Assembly (NCBI GenBank): GCA_900169235.1
Contig: FWCC01000052.1
Coordinates: forward strand, 4,242-68,241
Direction of reading: 5' to 3'
DNA: 64,000 nucleotides
Origin: Zarea fungicola
Taxonomy: Eukaryota; Ascomycota; Sordariomycetes; Hypocreales; Cordycipitaceae
Position numbers and translations under genes: made by a program. Under the pieces are notes generated by a model, which saw nothing but the letters and a program-made list of their open reading frames with translations, searched no databases and was not told the DNA's origin. How positions within the stretch are numbered: the first letter of the stretch is position 1; every line of letters begins with the position of its first letter. Of the stretch, positions 23,084 through 34,615 are shown in pieces.

Positions 23084-26000
23084 TGAAGAAGAGGGAGGGG
23101 ATGGAAGGGAAGGATGGTTGATGAGATTAGAGTTTGAGGGGGAAATCTCTGATGCAACTCCACGGGGAAGAGGAGGTTATTATGCAAATTTGGAGTTTGC
23201 AGGTGTAGCGGGCCAAGCCGTTGCGTCTAACCCCCGCGGAATGAAGGGGTGAGCTTTTCTAGCAACAGTTTTACGAGATGGATCCGGGGATTTTGATGGC
23301 GCTCGAGCAAGGGAGCCGTCTTTTGCGAGCTTTCGGCAGGGCCTCGGCGCGCCGGTTGTATGGGAAGAGCTGTGTTCGGTCTGTAGGAGACGGTGGTCTC
23401 GGCCGCGAGTGGGCCGTGGCTGGTGATGGAGATTCCGTAGGTTTTGTTGCCAGCGAAGCCTCTTTACCAGTCAAGAGAATGGGCAAGAAAAACTCGAACG
23501 GTGCGCAAGCAGGCTGGTGATGAGACGAGAACAAAGGAATGAAAAAAATAGGATAAGCCACAGTGGACGGAGGGGTGTAAAGATTGGGATTAAAAAAAAA
23601 AAGGACTAGAGTTTTAGGAAGATGCGGAGAGGCGCCATGTGCGTAGTGGGCTTCTTGGGGCAAACTGAGGAGGAGGGCATTGACATGAGGGAGGGGGCAG
23701 AGACGGAGAGGCGGCGACAACGACTACATTCTACAGTTGGTGGTATTCTGGAATGGAATGGGAAGAAACTGCCCAGTGGTTCGTGAGGAAGTGGTAGCCC
23801 GGTGAGAGTCTGGGGGCGCAAAGAGTAAGAAAGGGACACCCATGTCGGGACGAACGGGGCAGAGGATGGAGAAGGGGGGAGGGGTGTGTGAACCTTGGAA
23901 GCCACGGATATGGAGACGACGGACAAAAAAGTCGGCAAAGTAAAAATAAGAAAAGATGGTAAAATCGGCCGAAATCTAAAGCGGAACAGCGCCTCTTCGG
24001 GCGGCGCACAACCGAATGTGTCGAGAGGCTCACGGAGAAGAAGTGAGGTGGGAATGTGTAAAAGGGGAATAAAGGGGGGTTAGATAGGTCCAGCATGTCG
24101 CGAGGGTATTGCGAGTGTTGACGCATCATTGTTGAAATTGTTTATAATTCTGTATAATTATTACAGCACCAGCACAGGGGTGCTGGTAAAGACCGATGTG
24201 TTCGCTGCGACATGGCCGAGCCAGCCCAACACGGTTCCGGAACTGCGGAACTCGCCGCCACCAAAGCTTCATTGTAAGGTGTGGCTCAGCACCGGCCGGT
24301 GCCTTGGCTGTGGCGTGGGCAGTTGCTGGTAAGTTCAACGTACTCCGTAATGGTTGCAACAAACATTGTTTATGGCGTCCATGGTATAAATCAGTCAAGA
24401 GGGACTTGTAGAACAGGCGCTGACGAGAGGATATATGCGTCTTGGTGTGTTCTCGTCCTTTTTCTTCGACTGTTCGTTCCTTGGATCATCGTGGCTTGTA
24501 ACAGGGTTTCGTCAAGCAATTTATTTTAGCATGTTCGGTCGCCCTTCTTCTTTCTGTTCCGGGTCGGGAGCGAGATTCAAAAAGCGCCACGCCTTGCTGA
24601 TCTGACAATCCTATCCCCACTTGTCTGCAGTAGCCAGCGACCGGGCTTGCCGAAAGGGTGTGCTGTAGCCGCGCTGAAGAGCGCTGAAGGCCACCAGAGA
24701 CCGCCATAGACCGCCAGAGACCGCTGCAATGGGCACTGGAAAAAGGGCCGTTGGCAAAACGTTGGACTGGTCCGGGTGCCTAGACCCTGAAACACCCTAG
24801 ACAAAGTACCCAAGTACCTCCCAGCTCTGGCAACTGGCCTATCGTCACATCGTGCACCAAGCTGAGAGAGTCCATCACATATAACTAATCAATCATGTGC
24901 GGCTTCATTTTTCCTCTTGCACCAAAACCCCTTCTCATATCCCCTGATGCCCACAACCACCGCAAACACAAGTCCAAAGACCAAATAAAAATTATTTACG
25001 GAGCACACTGGGTCTATTAGTCTTGTGATTTGTTTCTTTATTTTTATTTATTTTCTCACAGATACACATGATACGACCCTGTTCCGCTCGCCATCGTTCC
25101 ACACTTCGCACAGCTGCAACCGACAGATGGAACGCCTCCACCAACTACCTGAGTAATGAACCGAAAACGAGGCTCTGCTGCTGGTCATGGGAAACAATAC
25201 ATGGGACGGTGTTTAACGAACCCCCCAAAAAAGCCCGTCTCAGATTATAGGAAACACCGAAACCCCCAATTCTGTGCGTGGTCTGCCAAGAGAAGAAAGA
25301 ACCCGTCTAGATCATCAGCGGGCAAGAGTCCCGAGACAATCCATGCAAGTACGGGACCCGAAAAAACAGTGCGAGACAAGGCTGCGAGCGTAATACACTT
25401 CGGGCCCGTGTCCCCGAAACATGGCGCCTGTCCATTCAGCTAGTGTCCGATGGAGACTCTCCACCAAGCCAATCTAGAAAATCACTCGCCTTCGGTGCTA
25501 AATACCGAACAGCCTCGATACCCATCTTTCAGGGAACCACTCTTCTCCATAAGTTTGACGTTGGCTCGGCTCGCCATGCGCGAGATTGTAAGTATTTGTG
25601 TCCATGCTTTTGCCAATAAAGCGTTTCCCTTGGCCGCCGGTGGCGCTGCCCAAACACACTATTGCCAAATTGCGAATGTTTGTTTTTATACCTACCACCG
25701 AGTAAACGGTGTCCCATCTCCTCCTCGTCATGAACGACTAACACGCCCCTAGTACAGTGCCGGTCTGTCGGACACGCGTTCATCAGCCATGTGTCCCCCT
25801 TCTCCATACTTTTGTTCCCCAGCTTTATTTGCCGCTTTCAAACTCACAAGGACAGGGTAGATGAAGAAGAAGAATTTCGCATCTCGTGACAGTGTGACAG
25901 CTCCTCTTCCCCACAACTCGGTCTGAAGAAAGTTGGGGAAGATGTTGACCATGATAAAACGGCGTCTCAAATACCTGGGCCGCGGCAATCCATTACATTA

Positions 26001-26876
26001 CAAAGAACTTGCAATTCAAATGTGAGAAATAAATATAGTATATAAGAAATAAAATAAATAAAATACTGCACAAAAAAGAACAAAAGAAAACATCAAAGGC
26101 ATCAGACATACTCTGTACTCTAGATGAGAGACATGTGGTTCTCCATCTTGTCCAACAGCTCAGCTCATAATGAGGGGTAGCTTGCGCCAGCCTTGCGCCA
26201 ACGAGCAATAGCGTGCATGCGGCCGGGCCGTTTGGCATGAGAGTATGAATAGAATACGGTAAAAAAAAACAAGGATCCTCGAGTTGCATTAGACAACGCT
26301 CTAGGCCTCCCCCAGACTACTTGGTGGCTGACTGGCGCAGTTTTGTCCGTCCCTCAACACCACCTTTAGTTATAGCCAAGTTCGTTCCCCGTGGGCGTGA
26401 TTTGGGGAAAGAGCCGGCTCAAGAGCTGTTGTTTTTTAAAACTGGGGGAGGCTCCGGCGCCACTATGACGGGGTCTGGGGGAAGTCAAGAGCAAGGCCGA
26501 AAAAGTAGTTTGCGTCAGGGCCTCCCTCCACATGTAAAAAGGGCCACGAGAGAGTTGGCGGGCGACTGTTTTTTAAAGAAACCTTTCCCCCCCACGAAAG
26601 TTTGACAGAGTTTCCCTCTTCTTTCTTGTTCCTGTATCCCTTCAATCATAGCTTTCATCTCTTCTTTTATATTTAAACTCAACTTTTCTACACCTTTGCC
26701 ATTTGCATCTTTGGCTCTCTTATCAGTCATTGAGCTACTTTTAAAACAAACTCTTCCCACCCAAAATCTTGCTTACTTAAAACGCCCACGGCCCGTTGCT
26801 TCCCATAAAGCTTCCCCCACTAGCCTTTATGATTGCCAACCTCGTTTCCCAAACTCACAACAAACTCATCAACAAC
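23084..26876. other. Shared upstream region of the aquaglyceroporin and glycerol kinase genes
   Basis: 3.8 kb between two divergent start codons, so it must carry both promoters. It is pyrimidine-rich just upstream of glycerol kinase (26600-26830) and purine-rich upstream of the channel gene (23100-24080). A degenerate AGACCGCCA tandem lies at 24690-24725. Frames over 100 codons show no domains and look accidental. No RNA gene recognised. Confidence 0.5.
24690..24725. repeat. Short tandem repeat of about 10-11 bp
   Basis: Three copies of a CCAGAGACCG-like unit (CCAGAGACCG, CCATAGACCG, CCAGAGACCG) stand side by side, preceded by two copies of GCGCTGAAG. It lies in the intergenic region of the glycerol genes. 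Its function is unknown. Confidence 0.7.
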
Positions 26877-28683
26877 ATGACTGCAACGGGGAATACCACT
26901 TTTGTTGGTGCCATTGACCAGGGCACCACTAGCACCCGCTTCCTTATTTTCAACTCGGATGGCGAGGTTGTTGCCCTCCACCAGATTGAGTTTAAGCAAA
27001 TCTACCCTCAGCCTGGGTAAGTTTATCACCATTGAACCCCTCCATTTTTCCGTCCCATCACCCCTCCACAACCCCCCCTTCGTCGGCAACAAATGCGCTT
27101 CATGCACCTTCACCTTTGCTCTGGGCAATCAATTGACTACTTTGTTCAAATCTACATCCAACTGGCGAATTTTTCCAGCTAATTTTCTTTTTTTCCCTTC
27201 TTCTCAGCTGGCACGAGCATGACCCCGAGGAGATTGTCACCTCAGTCGAGCAGTGCATTGACGGCGCTGTCGCCGCTTTCGAGGAGCAGGGCCACTCCCG
27301 CAGCCAAATTGCCGCAGTCGGCATCACCAACCAGCGTGAGACGACCATTGTCTGGGACAAGACCACCGGCAAGGCCCTGCACAATGCCATTGTCTGGACC
27401 GACACCCGCTCCCAGGAGCTGATCCGCAAGCTCAAGAACCGTCTCGGCTCCAACGAGCTCACCAGCCGCTGCGGCTTGCCCCTATCCACCTACTCGTCGG
27501 TCGGCAAGCTCCTCTGGATGATTGAAAACGTCGCCGAGGTCAAGGCCGCCTACGAGAGCAGCAACCTGGCCTTTGGCACCGTGGACGCCTGGCTGGCCTA
27601 CAAGCTCAATGGCGGACCCGACCGCAACGTCCACGTCTCGGACCCGTCCAACGCCTCGCGCACCATGTTTATGAACCTCGAGAGCCTCGACTACGACGCC
27701 GAGCTGCTCGACTGGTTCCGACTGGACCGCGCCAAGATCCAGCTGCCCAAGATTGTCCGCTCCTCGGACCCAGAGGCATACGGCACCCTCGCAGGCACGG
27801 CCCTCAAGGGCGCCAAGATTACCGGCTGCCTGGGCGACCAGTCGGCCGCCCTCGTCGGCCAAAAGGGCTTCACCCCCGGTCTGGCCAAGAACACGTACGG
27901 CACGGGCTGCTTCCTGCTCTACAACGTCGGCCCCAAACCCGTCATCTCCAGCCACGGCCTGCTGTCCACCGTCGCCTTTGACTTTGGCCCCGGCCAGACC
28001 ATGTACGCCCTGGAGGGCAGCATTGCCGTCGCGGGCTCGAGCGTCAAGTTCCTCGTCGACAACCTCGGCTTCATCGACTCGTCGTCCAAGCTGAGCGCCC
28101 TCGCCGAGACGGTCGAGGACAATGGCGGCTGCACCTTCGTCACGGCCTTTAGTGGCCTCTTTGCCCCGTACTGGATCGATGATGCCCGCGGTACCATTTT
28201 CGGCATCACCGCCTATACCAAGCGGGGCCACATTGCCCGCGCCACCCTTGAGGCTACTTGCTTCCAGACAAAGGCCATTCTTGAGTCCATGGAGAAGGAC
28301 TCTGGCCACGCTCTGGCTGAGCTTGCCGTTGACGGTGGCATGTGCAACTCTGACCTCATCATGCAGGTTAGTATCTTTGCCCACTCTTTCTTTTTTTTCT
28401 TTTCTTTCTTTTCTTCACAATTCAATGCTAACTATTTTAATAGACCCAATCCGACTTCATTGGTATCCCCGTGAACCGCCCCGCAATGCGCGAGACGACC
28501 GCTCTCGGCGCTGCCATTGCTGCCGGTCTCGCTGTCGGCGTCTGGAACAGCCTCGACGACCTCCAGAACATCAACACCGAGGGCCGCACCGTCTTCAAGC
28601 CCCAAATCTCGGCCGAGGAGTCGACCAAGCGCTTCTCTCGCTGGGAGAAGGCTGTTCAGATGAGCAAGGGCTGGGTCAACTAA
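26877..28683 (+). CDS. GUT1: Glycerol kinase
   Basis: Exons 26877-27016, 27208-28366 and 28444-28683, with introns of 191 and 77 nt; product 512 aa, the length of bacterial GlpK and shorter than yeast Gut1. It phosphorylates glycerol to glycerol 3-phosphate with ATP in the cytosol, the committed step of glycerol use. FGGY-kinase features are in order: the phosphate loop [12 protein letters not shown] near 11-22, the [14 protein letters not shown] strand, substrate-side [33 protein letters not shown], and the adenosine motif [13 protein letters not shown], completed across intron 2 by [10 protein letters not shown]. Exon 3 ends in the family tail [12 protein letters not shown]. The open frame extends upstream to a TTG, but the first ATG in good context (AACATGA) is used. 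Divergent from the aquaglyceroporin and in the same 13-kb region as GUT2. Confidence 0.97.
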
Positions 28684-29622
28684 GAGAAGGAAGAAAAAAT
28701 GGAAAAACATACAAAGCGGCAATGAAAGTTTCATGTATGACTATGGCGTGTTTTTTTTTTACAATGCTTTCTCTCCTTCTTTCCTTCTTTCTTTTCAATT
28801 TTGAATATGCGAGCTCTTTGTTGGTGGCTTCGTAGGAGCCATGAGAATGATGATGGGATGACAGTTATTTTACCAATGAATAAAAAAAACAAAACAGAAA
28901 CAGAAAACAAAAACTTGCGCAGCAGAGTTTGTATTCTTGATGCATTTGTAGATTTTCATGGTACAAGAGCGCAAGGTGCTTATGCCGTGGATGTGCCCGT
29001 CTCTTTAGTCTTTAGTTGCTGCATGACTGCATTAGCGCTTCACCCTAGATTGGGAGACCAGACGCATATCCTGTGCCACAACAACAGTCTTGATCAGGAG
29101 AAAATTGGCATTGCGGAGTCAATTGGAGCCTATACAACACATGCCCAAATTCCTGAGACGCTGTTTTCGTTTTTGTTTTGCTCATGCACATATAAAGCCA
29201 CGTTAGTTTGGCTTGGGGCAGCTCGGTGGTCGTTAATTCCGCCGCCTCGGTGACGTAGTTCCGGCCAGCACGCTCAACCCCGGAATATCAAACAGCGAGG
29301 CAAGGCTAGAGGATGAGAGGGAGGGTGGGAAGGCAATCTATAACAAGAACCTTGTAAATTTTAATTTAATTTATTTCCTAGATTGGTAGGAGGCGCCGAG
29401 GTGAATCATGTGGCTTGTTACTGCATATGTATGTATGTGCTTGGTGGGATAGCATGGGTAACAGGCCGGCTTGTGGCGTGATGTTTATTGCTTGCCGGGC
29501 CTTGATGATCCCCTTAGCTTTGGAACGGATCAGTCGAGGGTGTGTGTGAAGCTGTTTGCCTGCTGCCTGAGAGTTAGCGTGGCGGACGAAGCAAGAAGGC
29601 TAACCAGTTAGTCCGTTGGAAT

Positions 29623-29655
29623 TGTGTGTGTGAGTGTGTGAGTGTGTGAGTGTGG
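29623..29655. repeat. GT/GA microsatellite
   Basis: A run of GTGTGTGA units (about four copies of GTGTGTGA) forms an interrupted GT tract. Purely a simple repeat. Confidence 0.85.
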
Positions 29656-29950
29656 GCTGGGTGTTGGCTTGGTACAGAGGCGCAGAGGACCTTTGCCTTA
29701 CTTTGGTGATGAGATGCGCTTGCACTTGGGGCGGGGGTGGCTGGCGCTCCGTTGCGGCGAAATCCTGTAACGGACCGACCGCGTGGTGTAAAAAGTCATG
29801 CGCCACCTCGGTTTTGCCTGCCTCGTCCGCAAGCCCCGTTGGGAACGGTAGGACTGGGTACAGGACAGTTGTTAGCAATCAATACTCACAGTTAGCGATG
29901 CTGGGGATGTTCGGCACCGAGGCCTGGGAGATTCGGGCGAGGCGCGCGCA

Positions 29951-30345
29951 ACTACTAACTACTACCTAGGTAGGTACTAGTAGTTACCTACACCTAGTTG
30001 AATAAAGGTGCTGCGCAAGTGCTGCATGGTACTAAGGTATCTGTGCCACATAACTACAGGTACTAAGGTACTACCTACCTAGGTAGCCGTGCCATAGGTA
30101 GGTACCCGTACGATATAGGCTGTAGCCGCTGAAGCCAGGCCCTGACTTGCACAAGTTCAGTGGTGTTTGGCCTGCGGAAAGGCTGTACAGTTTCACACCC
30201 TTCCCTTCCGCTAGTCAGCTTTTTTAGCTTTCCTCCGCCTTCCATCTACACCCTAATTTTACGCACTCCCATCTCATCCGTTCTGGCCCCCCCCTACCTA
30301 CCAACTATAGTACCTGCAAACAGACATACTGTAACTACCTAGGTA
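29951..30345. promoter_or_regulatory. Cluster of TACCTAGGTA palindromes
   Basis: The palindrome CCTAGG, mostly within TACCTAGGTA, occurs at about 29964-29973, 30076-30085 and 30336-30345, with extra half-sites such as GTAGGTAC and ACTACCTAC between them. The cluster lies 0.8-1.2 kb upstream of the Zn2Cys6 start. Such palindromes are common in Sordariomycete upstream regions. Whether they bind a protein or are merely repetitive is not known from this sequence. Confidence 0.5.
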
Positions 30346-31167
30346 ATCCATACATACGCTGCGTGGCGAGGGTTCCACACAATTGCGACGCCTTAAAAAA
30401 GCTTCTCTCAAGACACCACACACGCAGCAGGGTGCAGAGCCTACGCACCTCCAGAAAAAGCGGACATGACTATTTTCGCAAACTCAATGCCGAACCTGTT
30501 TTAATGCGGACCCGGTTCCTTCGGTGTCCCAATTGCGAACCCGAGTAGAATCTCTGTTTGGCGGTAGGCGAAAGCTCTCTGAGAGCATCATCACAGCACA
30601 AACCACAGCAACAAACTGCCAGACTGCCGCGCCCAGTTCGCTGCTTACGCGCGCCGGCTTCGTTTACGCCCTCCGACTGCCCCCTCCCTCATCTGCTTGC
30701 GCAAAAAAAAAAAATTGAACAAGCAACAGTCGGGACTCGCATTTCCGCATTAGAGCTTCCCCACGCCAAGGTCCAATCCAGTCCATATCATAAATCGTCT
30801 CAATCGTTTTATCAAGGGCAAATCTTTCTCCGCAGGCTGGGGCATCGTCTTGCAGCTTCGCCTATCGCACCACTGCGCCAGGATCACCGCCTCGCTGTCC
30901 CTCTTTATCACTCGCCAAACTTGCTCTCCTGTCTCAAAAAGGCCCCCGTTTCTGGCGGGCCATTAGCCCAGTCAGTGGAGGGTCTCCATGAGTGCATAAA
31001 CCTGGGGAAGACATCACATCTTTTCGCGCCTTTCGTCGGTTCCGTATCAGACGCCCCTCCTGAGTCCCTGCTTACCCTTAGAAGGGCGCGCTTGACACTG
31101 TGCTGCATATCTGCCATTCCCCATCCCCCTTTTGCCAAGGAGATAGTCCACAGTAACTCGCTGTCCG

Positions 31168-33641
31168 ATGCCCGAAGAAGAGGAAATCTCGGCGGCAGCG
31201 AGCCAGCACGATGGTTCCAGTGGTGACGAAGCTAGAGATAATGCTTCGACTGATTCTGCGGGGGCCGCAAAGAAGCGGAAACGTGGGAGATATCAAAAAA
31301 CTTCGTGAGTGGCCCTTGTCCATCGCCCTTTTGTGACGGGACACGTCACATCAGATGGGCGTGATGCTGCTATTGATGATGTGATGCCTGATAACTGACA
31401 CCGATAAAACCACTTGCAGATGCGAGCTTTGCAAAGCCCGAAAGGTAAAATGTGATCGGGCCGAGCCTGCGTGCTCCTGGTGTGCTCGCCACAATCGTAA
31501 CTGTGTCTATCTCGAGCGGCAGAAGCCCGGGAGCCGTATCGGTTTCAGTCTCGAGCTCGAGGCCAAGGTGAATCGCATCGATGCCTTGCTCCAGACGCTT
31601 GGCCGCCGTGTGGAGGAGCACATTGCCCAAGACCACGTCTCCAACACGCTCGCGCCGCCCCAGACGCTCTCCCCTGCCATCAGCAACCACACGCAATCTC
31701 ACACCGACTTGTTTTCCCAGGACCCAAATAGGAGCAGTCCTGCCAGTGGTGTACCCAGAACAACTCCGTCCATTGGCGGTGCTGGTACACCCGCTGTGCC
31801 CGGCCAAAGCTGGGACGACAGTGACCAGTTGGAACGCGCTCAACGCCATGGGCGACCCCCTGGCTCTGGGCCAAACGCCGACTATACACATGCACCACTT
31901 CCACCTCTCAGGATAGCACCACTCCGCCGGGGGCCATCATCGTTGTCTGCTGGTACGGATTTACCCCCTCAAGATATAGTGTACACGTTAGTCGACTTGT
32001 ATTTCAAGCACTGCAACACATGGTCCCCTATCCTGGACCGCAAAACAACATTCAGCATATTCTTTGGTTCGACATCGCTGAGCGAGGCCGACCGAGTTTT
32101 ATTACACGCCATTGTCGCTGTGACACTCCGATTTCTCAAGGATCCCAGGTTCTCGCCCGAAATGCGAGCCCACTACCACGAGGTCTCGCGGCAGATTGTT
32201 CAAATGTACGCTCTGGAACACGTCACAGTGGAGGCTCTGCGCGCTTTGATTATCGTCTGCCTTGACGAACTGGGAACCTCGAATGGGCCCAGGGGCTGGA
32301 ATCTGCTTGCCTTGTTGGCCCAGAATGCTCGGCAACTGGGTCTCTGCGAAGAGAGTACTATTTTCCTCGCTGTCGAGTCCAGCGAAGATGCGCCTCTTAC
32401 TGGATCCATTAGGCGCGTCGCCATCGACCGACCCAGTAGCTGGATCGAAGACGAGGGCCGCCGGCGGCTCGCCTGGATGGTCTATCTCCTGGATCGATAT
32501 GCGACAATCGCTACGACGACATTTGATTTCATGCTAGAGGATGACAAGATGAAGAGAGTTCTGCCATGTTCTTACGATTTATTCTCGCGCGATATACCAG
32601 TTGAAACCCGCTCCTGGGGCCCAACTCATGATCAACACGGTGCAGCCGGCCTCATCGTGAATAAGCCTGAGAATCTGGGAAGTTTCTCCTACCATTGTGA
32701 GATTCTACGAATCCTGAGCAAGGTCCATGATTTCCTAAAAATGCCGGTGGATATCACATCGTCAACAGAAATGGCAGCATGGCGAAATACATATAGAGCT
32801 CTCGACTCCGCGCTGGATTCGTGGCTGCGTGGTCTTCCCGGTGACTATAGCAAGATTTCGGCGTTGTGTCACTCGGATCCGGCAAGCCGCGTGGCCAACT
32901 GGTTCATGCTTCACAGTGCCTATGTGACTGCCGTCGTGCGCCTTCACTCCTCAGCCGCCTATCCGACGGTCCGGTCTCATCTGTTTGTACCCTCTCACTA
33001 CGCCATGCAGCGCTGTTTGTCGGCTGTACAGAGCTTGGGTGACATTGCGCAAGATGTGTACGAGGCCAGCGGGTTGGATCATCTTGGTCCGCCCTTTATA
33101 TTCTCCCTCTGGGTTGCAGCTCGCTTGTTGCTCGTACATGCCGCCACAATTGGCTGTCCCGTCGACCCCCGCATCGAATTCTTCATCGAGATTCTGGGCC
33201 ACGTAGGGCAGTACTGGGAGGTGGCTGACAACTACGCCAAGGTCCTGGCACGCGTTGTTCAGCGTGGACGCCAGGGCGATATGAACTTTCATGCTATGAG
33301 ACAGTAAGTTGCCACTACATGCCACCAAAAATAGCATTTATAGAGTAATGTATCGTAACTAACTTGGTACACGTAGGAGTGCACATGGCCTCGTCACACT
33401 CACGACCGCGAACCGACAAACAGGCCTCGAGCCTACCTCGACGCAAATCACCACTCTCAGCGAGCTTGACAACATTGACGTTTTTGACTTTTTCAACTAC
33501 CCCAAAATTTCAGAGCCCGTCTCGCGAGCACTGACGTCGCAGCAGTCCCAATCACAAAATACGCCGCCCAACTTTCAGACGCCTAGACTGCCTGATCCAG
33601 AGTCGGATTGGCTCGGGTTTGTGGCCCAAGGCGGTAACTAG
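31168..33641 (+). CDS. Zn(II)2Cys6 fungal transcription factor
   Basis: Exons 31168-31304, 31420-33303 and 33377-33641, with introns of 115 and 73 nt; product 761 aa. The basic run AKKRKRGRYQKTS precedes the zinc cluster CELCKARKVKCDRAEPACSW plus CARHNRNC at about 47-73 (spacing C-x2-C-x6-C-x6-C-x2-C-x6-C). The linker and a heptad-like ELEAKVNRIDALLQTLGRRV form a dimerisation helix. A fungal_trans middle-homology domain spans about 230-600 (YTLVDLYFKHCNTWSPILDR, then GWNLLALLAQNARQLGL). The C-terminus is acidic and aromatic (DNIDVFDFFNYPK...DWLGFVAQ), typical of an activation domain. The intron interrupting the DNA-binding motif just before the first cysteine is typical of the family. Its location beside the glycerol genes suggests, but does not show, that it controls them. 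Confidence 0.93.
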
Positions 33642-34615
33642 AAAAACGACATGTAATTATATGCTATTTGCATTTTTACGATTTTTACGCAAACTATTTA
33701 TGCAACTACTTACGCAACTATTTATACCATTTTGTATATACACATGCATTCTCCGCTTGTAATGATGACAGCGGAGAATGAAACGTTTCTACATCTCAGT
33801 CCTTTTTATATATAAGCGAGATGAGTCTGGCCCATGAGACCGTTGAATCTCAGTCGGTTTGATACAATAAATGTATATACATGAATATACCATGGAGTGG
33901 CATACTTATTTTTCATCACTCTATTAAAGACATCCCGGTTTTGCAAGCATGTGCATGCACATGGAGCTTGCCTTGACGCGCCCTTTGAATGAGGCTGGAT
34001 ATTTGAATGAGAATATCAATGGCCGTGTTTGCGCCAAAGTTCACTTGACTGAAGAACTAGCATACCACCTTTCCATGCAATGTTTGTTATCGAGATGACC
34101 CTTATTAAATAACTAGTCAAACAAAACGCTCTCATAAGTGTTATGCATGGATCAAATAGCTCTCTACTCCGTACTGAATCACTGTATTGCTGTTTTGGCG
34201 GTTGAGTGCAACAGTGTAGGGTAGTAACTAAACATGGCGCGCGTAGTTGGCTGGGTCCAGGCACTGATTACCCAGCCTGATCCGCCACACGGCTAATTGC
34301 ATACCGAAATAGTTTTATTTTTAGATATTTGCAAAATTATTTCCATTTCGTTGCCCCCCGCGTTCGCCCATTCCCCGCATTGATTTTCTTCCCTTCAACA
34401 AACGCGGTGCTGAACTTGCGCGAATTGCCCCCCCTCCCAAACGAGCTTCACTCACTCTGTCACCCGCCTCCCACCTGCCACCCCAAAGGTTTCAGGACGG
34501 TTGCCTCTACTGAAGAATCGTTTTCATTTTATTTATGTATATAGCTTGTACAAACTGTAGAATTTTGAAGAAGAAAAACAAAAAAGCCCAGGCGCAAACC
34601 ATTACATGCTATAAA
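33642..34615. other. Intergenic stretch downstream of the Zn2Cys6 gene
   Basis: Just under 1 kb, AT-rich. It contains imperfect TTTACGCAAACTATTTA-type direct repeats (33676-33728) and a perfect hairpin (33747-33780). The remainder is the leader of the NACHT gene. No gene seen. Confidence 0.5.
33747..33780. repeat. Perfect 11-bp inverted repeat in the 3' flank
   Basis: CATTCTCCGCT and AGCGGAGAATG are exact reverse complements separated by 12 bases, about 105 bases after the transcription factor stop codon. If transcribed it would form a stable hairpin in the 3' UTR. Confidence 0.8.

Larger units (their letters stand above)
28684..31167. other. Intergenic stretch between glycerol kinase and the Zn2Cys6 gene
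   Basis: 2.5 kb with the glycerol kinase 3' end, a GT microsatellite (29623-29655), a cluster of TACCTAGGTA palindromes (29951-30345) and a long leader before the transcription factor. Frames at 28801-29253 (150 codons) and 30558-31226 (222 codons) are present but have no domain or bias and are not called. Confidence 0.5.

Noticed and set aside
26796..26876. In-frame extension upstream of the glycerol kinase ATG
   Set aside because: Begins at TTG, not ATG; homologues start near MTATG...FVGAIDQGT.
27482..28384. 300-codon antisense frame in glycerol kinase
   Set aside because: Low-complexity A/G/V-rich translation typical of an antisense shadow of a highly biased gene.
28801..29253. 150-codon frame downstream of glycerol kinase
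   Set aside because: Lies in the 3' flank, with no recognisable domain or coding bias.
30558..31226. 222-codon frame before the Zn2Cys6 gene
   Set aside because: Overlaps the true start of the transcription factor in another frame and lies in its leader; no domain.
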